Shown here one piece after another: positions 41,401 through 47,585 of a stretch of DNA of 47,585 nt (positions are counted from its first letter, which is position 1; each line of letters begins with the position of its first letter). The translations under genes were made by a program, and so were the position numbers. This DNA is from a virus. Below the pieces are notes generated by a model. That model was not told the origin of the DNA and made no database searches. It worked only from the letters and a program-made list of their open reading frames with translations. The DNA lies in IMG/VR virus record IMGVR_UViG_3300028557_000062, positions 1-47,585 of that record. The stretch is one strand, 5' to 3'.

Positions 41401-44316
41401 ACTGTTTCAAGTGCTATCGGGAATTACCCTACTATACCTATAAACTTATTAATAAGTGATGGTACGATTCTTTCTTCTGGTCCTTTTTATTACTTAGATG
41501 ATAATACCGGGGAGCAATTATCATACCCATTTTTTTATACTACAGAGAATAATTCTAAAAATACAAACTTAAAAGACTCTATAAAGATAGTAGGCTTTGA
41601 AACTCCAGCTTCTGCATTTAATCCAGGTATTGTCGGAGATAATATATTTTTACCTGCAGACGGGGCACCCGTTTTATATGATGCATTTTTAAAGGTGTCT
41701 TTATCAGGTTTTAAAGGTGAAATTTTAGATTCATGTTACGATAAATACAACTTAATTTGGAGATGGTCTACGTTTACTGGGTGCACCGCAAACCCAACAA
41801 GTTTTATAGGACTACCTTCAGCTTGGTCTACGATGCAATGTCTATATTCAGCAGGGTCCTTACCCTCTATGACAGCTACACCTGTTACTGCAGAGCCCGG
41901 TCCGTTTACTAAGACTTGGAAGCCAGAAGGAACATCTAATCTTTCTGCAGAAAGATCGCCCTTTTTTTGTTTTGGTTCTAATATTCTTTGGACTTTATCT
42001 ACACAAAGATGGACAATTAATCAATCTAACCCTGGGGATATAACAAATTACACATATCCGTTACAATATCTTAACAACGGTTCCCTACCTACTACTATAG
42101 ATATTAATGCTAATACTCGTCTATTAGTACGTGGTGAACAAATAGTAACCTGTACTATTTCATCTCCTCCATTCGATTGGGGCCTTAAAGAATTTATTAT
42201 TTCTGAAGACAGTGCTTTTACAATACTTTCTCGTGGTAATTTTAGCTTTTATTTGTCTAACAAATATATTTTAACAGGAACAGCAATCACCTTTGAAAAT
42301 ATTTCCAGAGGTTTTAATAATGTTCAAAGTATTATTATTGATCTCGGAGAAGCTAATAGTATAACTCTAACCCCTGAAACTTTGTATCAGAATTTTACAG
42401 CTACATATAATTCAGTTGGACCTAAAACTATTACTGTTACAACTTATTATCAACCTAGCGCAAGTTTATCCCCCTCTATAGATATTTTTAGTAATGTAAT
42501 TAATGTTATACCTTTTTATGATAGTGTTATTCCTGAAAATTATCTTACCGAGAGTACACCTTTAAATTTACCGTATCCTGAAAAACCTTTAATAGCTTCA
42601 AACGAATGGGCTGTTGAAGATAATATCAATTCTGTATTTCGTAAGTTTTACGAAAATTTACAATACCTTGAAACCAGAAGCAACATGTATGAATACACTC
42701 CAACAGAGTATTATGGCTGGCTTGGTAATATACCCTTAGAAAGTCAAGTTAAAGAAGAAATGAATGAAGTATGTCCTTTATGGACATGGGTAGACGTTGA
42801 TTGCTTAGAGAGCGACGAGATTGTACATTGGGAAGATACACAAATAGTTAGTGATGCAACCCCCTCTATAACTACCACAGGACCATTAGCTAGTTGTGGT
42901 ACGTGGCAGCAACATCAATGCAGCCTTAATATAGTTAACCCTGATTGTTACGGTAATTATGGAATAGAATGGAAATGGAAATCACGTAAAGCTGCAGCTT
43001 CTACAAAATTAATAACATGGAAAACTACAAAATGTAATGAAGCTTATGCAAAAAAATGGAAATTTGAACCTTGGATTACTCAAAACGGAGAAACCATAAC
43101 AGGTATACCGTGTGTTATTGGAGAGTGGCATGTTAATATTCCAAAAATTGATACGTTTAGAGATCCAATTCCAAGCTGTAAACCCTTAACTAGATGTAGT
43201 TATAGGGATATTGTAAGTAGGAATAATATTCTTTATGTTGCTTTAAATACTGAAATAAAAATTTTATCCTCTAATTACTCTCCGATACAAATAACTAACA
43301 AGCGTTTAATAGATGATGTATTTTCTTTTAGAAATATTAAAGCTATTGGACTCGATTCTACAGACAAACTTTTTGTATTAGACGGAACACTAAATAAGAT
43401 AGCATCATATAAAGTAGATTTAACGCAGTCGATACCGTTTGAAAATTATCTATCCTGGGGTGGCTTCGGTTCAAAAAAATCAACCTCAAAATTTTCAAGA
43501 CCTAACGACTTACATATTGATGCTGAGGATAATATTTGGATAACTGACACCGGTAATAACTGTATTAAACAATACTCAAATAACGGTAGCTGGCTTCAAA
43601 CTATTACTAATGAAATTTTAGACAATAATCCACCTATTAGTATGTGTGTAGATAGTGCTAATAGTTTACACGTATTAACAAACAAAAGTGTGTATGTATT
43701 TTCTAATCGAGGGGAATTTGTAAATGAATATTCGTTTTTAGACGAGGCAACAGAAACCCCTCTAAGAATTACTACAAGCTATAATAGAGAGGTCATTTAT
43801 ATTAATACACCATCACAAGTTATAAAATATTTTAGAAATGGGGTATTTTTTGGATTTTTAGCAAACAATCTGCAATGTGTCACAAACATTAGCAGTGTTT
43901 ATCAGGATGAATATCGAAACACATTGATAGCTTCTGAAGATAAAATAGTCAAGTATGTTGATTTAATGACCACTAAGAGCATAAAGGGCAATCTACCAAC
44001 TACATACAGAACTTTAACAGATTTACTTATTCACAAAGAAGAGTACATACAAAGCTGGGTATATACAAGATCGTTTCAAAAATTGTGGGATAATATTGAG
44101 ATATTTAGGCATGCATTAATTTTTGATAATAGTAATCTCTGCAAACAATATGTGCCCCCTGTACACAATAAAAATAAACTTACAGTTGGACAAAACGAAA
44201 TTGTTACATCTTCTGTTATTAATAGAAATATTAACTATCTTTGGGATAATTTTTTAACATTGCTAAATTATTTTGATCCAAAATGTATACAATCAATTGA
44301 AGAAAAAAACTTATAA
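38425..44316 (+). CDS. Giant adhesin-like tail protein with delta-60 and NHL propellers
   Basis: This 1963-residue protein is the largest in the window. Residues 1-375 are beta-rich. Residues about 377-748 are a seven-copy delta-60 repeat region with (I/L/V)(F/Y/L)VGG(D/A/S/T)F(T/N)xY in each copy. Residues about 940-1400 hold Ig/PKD-like parts and a Cys/Trp module (C1104). About 1450-1565 has two more Cys/Trp modules (C1450 degenerate, C1508). About 1595-1850 is an NHL-like propeller (KAIGLDSTDKLFVLDG, NDLHIDAEDNIWITDTGNNC, MCVDSANSLHVLT). Helical segments INSVFRKFYENLQYLETRSN, FQKLWDNIEIFRHAL and INYLWDNFLTLLNYF surround that propeller. It is probably a long tail-fibre or baseplate-adhesin protein; no catalytic motif was seen. 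Confidence 0.75.
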   Translation: MALGAITVSAVRFDNEPFVRSLTATILPGTGTVPFGTETVAWLYSDEVWAVTKTGQSYVSETTGTYTQLSTVYFYVSTDTYDFRVASYDLFEQVILAVYLDPVPNIFSSDSVQIIYDNFPNIQVPTLYFNNENTNFSSLFYREKRPQYTFNLSATVEESFINPTNYLLSSESFNSWTIQKNITATKQGQLSQDGESLATLLIPISTSIFNTIGSISNFNNILGTTPHPPGTYTVGPTGYTVFGNGQNAVFDIKVTSASAVSAIEILNGGQNFSPGDLITINNSIFNLETDTYPISFEVENILNVNHELGQNVYLDPDTYTYSVFVYPLSGKYVYLKGFNKGEVIFDIEQGLSYPNGNWLNSTVDFVDTSLPIFNPLGVGFNDVVRSVVVSSDRIFVGGDFTSYNNIPVNRFICLDRDGVPVPTFTVGSGFDSSVRVITPSQDGSSLFVGGDFTEYSGISAGRIISINASTGDALPGLTALPGLTGLGFNDQVLSIAVSGTNLFVGGAFTEYRDVSSNRIICLQSEDGAVNSNFITDSGFNDIVRTIAVDSSNNRVYVGGDFTQYKTTTTKVQRIICLNRVGSYVSGFTPNTSAFDDSVFALKLDSANKVLVGGSFTNYDKINRRGIARLLTTGKTDAAFNPGNGFEYEAGSTTRATVKSITIDPVDTNIYVGGTFTVYNNEPNNKGIISLTPTGSKNIDFNNSNLYSTLELEDLALTIELLSNSIFVGGAFNLIRTIPIGRLVELNKTGTIPTLTITENRFQLWRRCTATFSLSDGDNYDAYIGITTNTESVSSATTGTETLLIWGSQINRGQASTFAPYISTLHVPRTVKYNDTWISFNNSNIKAGTVPLTSTIYSALCSFNTPTPTVCSINITLSARSTFDSFSPWFTPHIVTNSLTGVFLQKMLTADFIGFPVNYFDSFGRQITDLNFVTETYTTSPGLCFYGEGHTEVIKLSAKNQTDISSYYWTIGNEDTSFYDISAIDSINGLFQITVSSAIGNYPTIPINLLISDGTILSSGPFYYLDDNTGEQLSYPFFYTTENNSKNTNLKDSIKIVGFETPASAFNPGIVGDNIFLPADGAPVLYDAFLKVSLSGFKGEILDSCYDKYNLIWRWSTFTGCTANPTSFIGLPSAWSTMQCLYSAGSLPSMTATPVTAEPGPFTKTWKPEGTSNLSAERSPFFCFGSNILWTLSTQRWTINQSNPGDITNYTYPLQYLNNGSLPTTIDINANTRLLVRGEQIVTCTISSPPFDWGLKEFIISEDSAFTILSRGNFSFYLSNKYILTGTAITFENISRGFNNVQSIIIDLGEANSITLTPETLYQNFTATYNSVGPKTITVTTYYQPSASLSPSIDIFSNVINVIPFYDSVIPENYLTESTPLNLPYPEKPLIASNEWAVEDNINSVFRKFYENLQYLETRSNMYEYTPTEYYGWLGNIPLESQVKEEMNEVCPLWTWVDVDCLESDEIVHWEDTQIVSDATPSITTTGPLASCGTWQQHQCSLNIVNPDCYGNYGIEWKWKSRKAAASTKLITWKTTKCNEAYAKKWKFEPWITQNGETITGIPCVIGEWHVNIPKIDTFRDPIPSCKPLTRCSYRDIVSRNNILYVALNTEIKILSSNYSPIQITNKRLIDDVFSFRNIKAIGLDSTDKLFVLDGTLNKIASYKVDLTQSIPFENYLSWGGFGSKKSTSKFSRPNDLHIDAEDNIWITDTGNNCIKQYSNNGSWLQTITNEILDNNPPISMCVDSANSLHVLTNKSVYVFSNRGEFVNEYSFLDEATETPLRITTSYNREVIYINTPSQVIKYFRNGVFFGFLANNLQCVTNISSVYQDEYRNTLIASEDKIVKYVDLMTTKSIKGNLPTTYRTLTDLLIHKEEYIQSWVYTRSFQKLWDNIEIFRHALIFDNSNLCKQYVPPVHNKNKLTVGQNEIVTSSVINRNINYLWDNFLTLLNYFDPKCIQSIEEKNL
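39553..40668 (+). repeat. Seven delta-60-type propeller repeats
   Basis: The encoded repeats are about 53-60 residues apart. Each contains FN(D/x)xVxxxxVxxxxxxxVGGxFTxY and usually an RIxxLxxxG segment. VGG sequences are encoded near 39614, 39767, 39935, 40094, 40256, 40436 and 40604. Seven copies fit one closed seven-bladed beta-propeller. Repeats are clear at protein level but diverged in DNA. Confidence 0.8.
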
Positions 44317-44345
44317 AAGTAATACCTTTTAAAGTATTATTTTTA
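44315..44345 (+). terminator. Weak AT-rich hairpin terminator candidate
   Basis: TAATAC (44320-44325) and GTATTA (44334-44339) are perfect inverted repeats around CTTTTAAA, extendable by A-T pairs and followed by TTTTT. The element starts at the stop codon of the giant gene and lies in an 83-base gap. The low GC content of the stem makes it a weak intrinsic terminator at best. Confidence 0.4.
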
Positions 44346-44399
44346 CAATATGAACAATGTAGTAATTATAAAAATAGATATTAAATAATAAACAAAGAT

Positions 44400-46121
44400 A
44401 TGGCGCGTGTTGAAACTACCACTATTCAAAAAACAGAATGTATTGGCAATTCTTTAATTACTATTAATAGCAATTTTGATAATCTTAAAAATGCTATTAA
44501 CACTCTTCAGACCGGTATTGCTTTACAAGATGAGACAGTGCAATTAAGCACTAATATAGAAACTATAAATTTTGTAGGCGCTGGAGTAAACACTATTATA
44601 GAAAACGGTATAGCAAATATCAATATACCCGGTAATGAACCACTTAAGGTAGCTCGATTAGAGGAGCAAGGTATAAATTCCGGTGGTGGTAAAAATAATT
44701 TTTTTATATTAAACGACGGTTCAATGAGAGTCTGTGGCTTTAATGCTAATGGAAGTTTAGGAACCGGTCTAGGGGATGTTCGTGTATATACTCCAAAAAT
44801 ACCTGCTTTCAACCCCCCTCTCGAGGTAGACGAGAGTATAGCTAAGTTACAAACACAAGGAGATTGTACATACGCTATTACAACTAAGGGTCGACTATAT
44901 GGTGCTGGTTATAATGCTCAGGGACAGTTAGGACAAGGCAACACTGTAGCTTTTTATACTGTGTTTAGTTTTATAGATGTAACGGGTAACGGTTATACCG
45001 CGGCACCTAATGACCCTATAACCCACATATCAACTGGTACAGGCTTTCAATTTACTTTTACTACAATATTTGCATTAACAAAATCTGGCAACCTTTATGC
45101 TTGGGGTTATAATAATTTAAGTCAAGCAGGAATCTCTCAAAGACAGACCGGTAACACAATAACGGTACCTCGCCCCGTTTCAAATCTCGGGATAAGAGGT
45201 CGTTTAGTTACTTCTGGCGGCAATAGAAATGCTACTACCACTTTTGTTGTTGATAGCGACGATAAGCTTTATGTTGTAGGCCGTAATGCCGATGGACAAG
45301 CAGGTATTAATGACAATACAGGCCCAGAAATTAATATAAGTAATTTTACACTTGTTCAAGGTCTACCTTCTGGGTATCGGGTTAACAATATTCGAGTCGG
45401 TGGAACGGCTGATAACATTACCACCTTTGTAATATTAAAAGATGGAACACTATGGGCAGCTGGAAGAAACACCAATGGGGTAGTGTTCGGAAACGCAACA
45501 ACGTCTCCTGCTAATCAAATCTCTTTTACAAGAGTTTCTGGATTTACAGACGCAGATTATGTTGTAGACGTTGTTGCACATATAGATGCAAACTCTGTTA
45601 CTTGCTGGGCACTTATAAGAGACGGAGATTTTTACAGGTTAAAAAGTTGGGGTAACGACTCTTTTGGGCAAATGGGCGTTGATAGTGTTGCAACAACAAG
45701 AGGGGTAGTATCTAGTATTAATTGGCCCTGGATAAGAAGTGGGGCTAAAGTAAAGCAAATAGTTGTTGCAGGTGCAGGTACTGCAAAAACAACACTTGTT
45801 CTAGATACAAATAACTATTTATGGGCAGCTGGTTATGGTGGTACAGGCTTATTAGGTAACGGTACACTCACTGTTACAAATAATACATTTCGAAGAGTGC
45901 TTTTTAATCCAGCTCTAGGTACCCCTGTTGAAATTAGAAGCACTAATAATGACTTCGGCCGTCCACCGCCTGGCCGTGGTTATATTGCTAACTTTTTAGT
46001 ATTATTAAATACTGGAAAAGTTCTTGGCTGGGGATACGACAACGTAAGTTCAGGTCAACTCGGCGTAGATGCTTTTCCTGAGATTACTACTATACCTAGC
46101 ATTGTACAAATTAAAAATTAA
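44400..46121 (+). CDS. RCC1-type propeller tail fibre protein
   Basis: This 573-residue protein begins with the shared anchor motif, TECIGNSLITINSNFDNLKN (residues 12-31), then a probable trimeric coiled section to about 90. The rest is an RCC1/ATS1-like beta-propeller. It has eight units with the pattern G(x)L(Y/W)xxGxNxxGQLG: MRVCGFNANGSLGTG, LYGAGYNAQGQLGQG, LYAWGYNNLSQAGIS, LYVVGRNADGQAGIN, LWAAGRNTNGVVFGN, LKSWGNDSFGQMGVD, LWAAGYGGTGLLGNG and LGWGYDNVSSGQLGVD. RCC1 folds are best known from eukaryotes, where they bind proteins. Here, joined to a phage anchor and placed among tail genes, it is likely a receptor-binding fibre tip. No chromatin role is implied. Confidence 0.85.
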   Translation: MARVETTTIQKTECIGNSLITINSNFDNLKNAINTLQTGIALQDETVQLSTNIETINFVGAGVNTIIENGIANINIPGNEPLKVARLEEQGINSGGGKNNFFILNDGSMRVCGFNANGSLGTGLGDVRVYTPKIPAFNPPLEVDESIAKLQTQGDCTYAITTKGRLYGAGYNAQGQLGQGNTVAFYTVFSFIDVTGNGYTAAPNDPITHISTGTGFQFTFTTIFALTKSGNLYAWGYNNLSQAGISQRQTGNTITVPRPVSNLGIRGRLVTSGGNRNATTTFVVDSDDKLYVVGRNADGQAGINDNTGPEINISNFTLVQGLPSGYRVNNIRVGGTADNITTFVILKDGTLWAAGRNTNGVVFGNATTSPANQISFTRVSGFTDADYVVDVVAHIDANSVTCWALIRDGDFYRLKSWGNDSFGQMGVDSVATTRGVVSSINWPWIRSGAKVKQIVVAGAGTAKTTLVLDTNNYLWAAGYGGTGLLGNGTLTVTNNTFRRVLFNPALGTPVEIRSTNNDFGRPPPGRGYIANFLVLLNTGKVLGWGYDNVSSGQLGVDAFPEITTIPSIVQIKN

Positions 46122-46131
46122 ATTATAATAT

Positions 46132-46620
46132 ATGAGCTTCTTTACTACAACAATAGATGAAAATCAATGCATTGGAGACTCTCTTGAAACTCTTAATGCT
46201 AATTTTAGTGCTTTAGATACAGCTACACTTAATCTTTATACAGCACCGGTTGTAGCGTTTACTTGCGAAAGAAACGGAACTGGCACTCAAAATCAATTTA
46301 TGAGTTTTGGTAGTGGTGCAACTCAACATGAAGGAACATGTATGCCCTTTGCGGGTAAAATTATCTCTGCTACTTTACAGGTTTACGGAGTTACTGGTAC
46401 AGTTACAACAGACCCTTGTGTTAACGGTGTAGCGCAACAAGAGTATAGACTTACAACTACCGGTATTAATTTAACTGGTAATAATATTCGGTATTACACT
46501 GCTCCGCAACTGTTGTTTAATGTTGGAGATAGGTTAGGGTGGAAGCAGGTAGGTATACCCTCCTCTGCAAACTGTTATAATGTAACATTTATAGTAGAGT
46601 TTAGCGGTGTACAAATATAA
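46132..46620 (+). CDS. Small tail fibre/receptor-binding protein with shared anchor
   Basis: This 162-residue protein starts with NQCIGDSLETLNANFSALDT (11-30), the anchor motif shared with the proteins at 19763 and 44400. The rest is a compact beta-sandwich-like domain: PVVAFTCERNGTGTQNQFMS, ATQHEGTCMPFAGKIISATL, QVYGVTGTVTTD, GDRLGWKQVGIPSS and NVTFIVEFSG. The Cys residues at about 45, 70, 89 and 149 could pair. The overall plan, a short anchor followed by a small globular head, fits a minor fibre or receptor-binding protein. The head resembles the C-terminal heads of phage fibres in general, but no named family is claimed. Confidence 0.7.
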   Translation: MSFFTTTIDENQCIGDSLETLNANFSALDTATLNLYTAPVVAFTCERNGTGTQNQFMSFGSGATQHEGTCMPFAGKIISATLQVYGVTGTVTTDPCVNGVAQQEYRLTTTGINLTGNNIRYYTAPQLLFNVGDRLGWKQVGIPSSANCYNVTFIVEFSGVQI

Positions 46621-46658
46621 AAAACAGCCTAAATAGAATAAATATAATTATAAACCAT

Positions 46659-47447
46659 ATGAAGCAAAACCCTCTTTCCGAAATTTATGAATCAAAGGTA
46701 TTAACCTCTGAAGCAGTTCCCTCTAACAAAGTTAAAGGAGACAAAGAACTTGACGATATGATGGATGCTAAAAAAGCTCGTCCAGTATCAGGTCAAGGAC
46801 CAGAAGCTTGTAAAAAAGATGTACATGCACCAAAAGAGATGCATGGCACTGAAGTACACGACCCTAAAGTTTTAAAAGATTCTATGGAAAAACCAACAAA
46901 ATCATTTGAAGGCTCATTTGAAAAGCTCTTCAAAGCAACAATTAATGAGCAGTTCCCTGGTGAAGAAGAAATGGGTATGGAAATGGAAGTTGAAGTGCCT
47001 ACTTCAGACGACGAAATGATGGATGAGCTCGAAGGTGAAAAAGACGAAGTAACAGATCTGGTTTCTGATCTTAAATCAGTAATGGACCATCTTCAAAATA
47101 TCCTTGATAAAATTTCTGAAGAAACAGGTGGTGGAGAAGAAAAGTCAGAAGAAGAAGTAGAATTCGGAGATCAAGAAGCCAACGACGTTGAAGATCTCGA
47201 AATGGAAGAAGAGCCAGTTAAAGAAGCAACAGAGCTAAAACCTCTTGGCGACAAGAGTAAGGTGCTTCAGAACAAGAGTAACAAAGTTGGTGGACATCCA
47301 AAAGTTCACGGCGGTAAGGCACACGGTGGAGATGTTGATTCAGATCCTAAGTTAAAGCCAGCTAAGGGTCATGATAAATCATATCAAAACCCAAAAGGTA
47401 AGCCTGAGGTTAAGTCGACTGTTAAAAAAGGCGATTTCTTTAAATAA
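46659..47447 (+). CDS. Very acidic protein, possible prohead core/scaffold component
   Basis: This 262-residue protein is highly charged, with no membrane segment. The N-terminal 85 residues are Lys/Asp/Pro-rich. FEGSFEKLFKATINEQFPGE (about 83-102) is a short amphipathic helix. Residues about 103-195 are extremely rich in Glu and Asp, with one helix DLVSDLKSVMDHLQNILDKI (about 132-151). The last 60 residues are Lys/Gly/His-rich and end KKGDFFK. This composition resembles T4-type prohead core or internal proteins (gp67/gp68-like), whose acidic scaffold is later cleaved. The following gene fragment begins MKKLFEEEFDKA. No head genes are in the window, so the assignment is tentative. A strong terminator follows 23 bases after the stop. 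Confidence 0.65.
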   Translation: MKQNPLSEIYESKVLTSEAVPSNKVKGDKELDDMMDAKKARPVSGQGPEACKKDVHAPKEMHGTEVHDPKVLKDSMEKPTKSFEGSFEKLFKATINEQFPGEEEMGMEMEVEVPTSDDEMMDELEGEKDEVTDLVSDLKSVMDHLQNILDKISEETGGGEEKSEEEVEFGDQEANDVEDLEMEEEPVKEATELKPLGDKSKVLQNKSNKVGGHPKVHGGKAHGGDVDSDPKLKPAKGHDKSYQNPKGKPEVKSTVKKGDFFK

Positions 47448-47469
47448 TAACTATTTACAGAATTAATAG

Positions 47470-47497
47470 ACGGCCCCGTAAGGGGCCGTTTCTGTTT
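47470..47497 (+). terminator. Strong intrinsic terminator
   Basis: ACGGCCCC (47470-47477), tetraloop GTAA, and GGGGCCGT (47482-47489) form a GC-rich 8-bp stem, followed by TTTCTGTTT. In this AT-rich window it is the only clear rho-independent terminator. It should end transcription of the tail and fibre block after the acidic protein gene. Confidence 0.9.
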
Positions 47498-47522
47498 ATA
47501 GAGAAAAGCTTAAATACAATAT

Positions 47523-47585
47523 ATGAAGAAATTATTTGAAGAAGAATTTGACAAAGCTTATCTCAAATATCATACACACCCAGTA
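47523..47585 (+). CDS. N-terminal fragment of next gene
   Basis: An ATG at 47523 opens a frame that reaches the right edge, giving 21 residues: MKKLFEEEFDKAYLKYHTHP, then V. It begins 25 bases after the terminator T-tract, and a CTTAAATACAAT sequence lies just upstream, which could serve a late-type promoter. The protein cannot be identified. The opening is amphipathic and charged, similar in flavour to the acidic protein before it. Confidence 0.6.
   Translation, partial: MKKLFEEEFDKAYLKYHTHPV

Noticed and set aside
25329-46121. Enzymatic (sialidase or lyase) role for the propeller proteins
   Set aside because: Propeller-like repeats are clear, but no Asp-box or catalytic pattern was seen, so only a structural or adhesive role is suggested.
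1-47585. tRNA genes, CRISPR arrays, insertion sequences, integrase or attachment sites
   Set aside because: Intergenic gaps are all under about 90 bases, and none holds a cloverleaf, spaced direct repeats or transposase. No recombinase motifs were seen in any protein.

Overview
The window is part of the genome of a T4-like contractile-tailed bacteriophage, probably from an aquatic or marine setting. It is AT-rich and very compact: almost every base is coding and no gap exceeds about 85 bases. The assignment rests on a coherent set of T4-type proteins: single-strand DNA-binding protein gp32, sliding clamp gp45, clamp-loader ATPase gp44, large terminase gp17, tail sheath gp18, tail tube gp19, a tape measure, hub protein gp27, and baseplate wedge proteins gp25, gp6 and gp53. 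I saw no integrase, repressor, tRNA, CRISPR array or insertion sequence. The host cannot be named from the sequence; most genes lack a visible Shine-Dalgarno element.

Layout. 1-138 (-): start of a gene cut by the window edge, possibly a GIY-YIG nuclease. 191-3990 (+): DNA replication and nucleotide genes (possible gp59-like loader, gp32, GTP cyclohydrolase I, an unknown protein, gp45, a small unknown). 3997-17648 (+): packaging, tail and hub genes (gp17, a tube-like protein, gp18, gp19, tube initiators, two gp26-like hub assembly proteins, tape measure, gp53, gp27, and a small protein ending CCGR). 17645-19195 (-): gp44, dUTPase and a 54-residue protein. 19248-20332 (+): probable small terminase and a tail-collar fibre. 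20335-22937 (-): class II ribonucleotide reductase and a conserved unknown. 22987-25320 (+): gp25 and gp6.

25329-46620 (+) is the most unusual part: about 21 kb of very large beta-rich tail proteins where T4 carries gp7-gp12. They contain PKD-like domains, NHL-like propellers, a seven-copy delta-60 repeat propeller, a LamG-like domain apparently split by a propeller, an RCC1-type propeller, and a Cys/Trp-rich module repeated across two proteins. Three fibre-type proteins share a short N-terminal motif around CIG(D/N)SL, which looks like a common virion anchor. 46659-47447 (+) encodes a very acidic protein that may be a prohead core or scaffold component. It is followed by the only strong intrinsic terminator seen, then the start of another gene.

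How the parts work together: gp32, gp45, gp44 and perhaps the gp59-like protein belong to the replisome; ribonucleotide reductase and dUTPase supply and clean the dNTP pool; gp17 and the probable gp16 package DNA; gp18, gp19, the tape measure and the hub and wedge proteins build the contractile tail; and the large propeller/Ig/LamG proteins most likely form the baseplate periphery and host-recognition structures. Functional calls come from reading protein motifs by eye; no database search was run.
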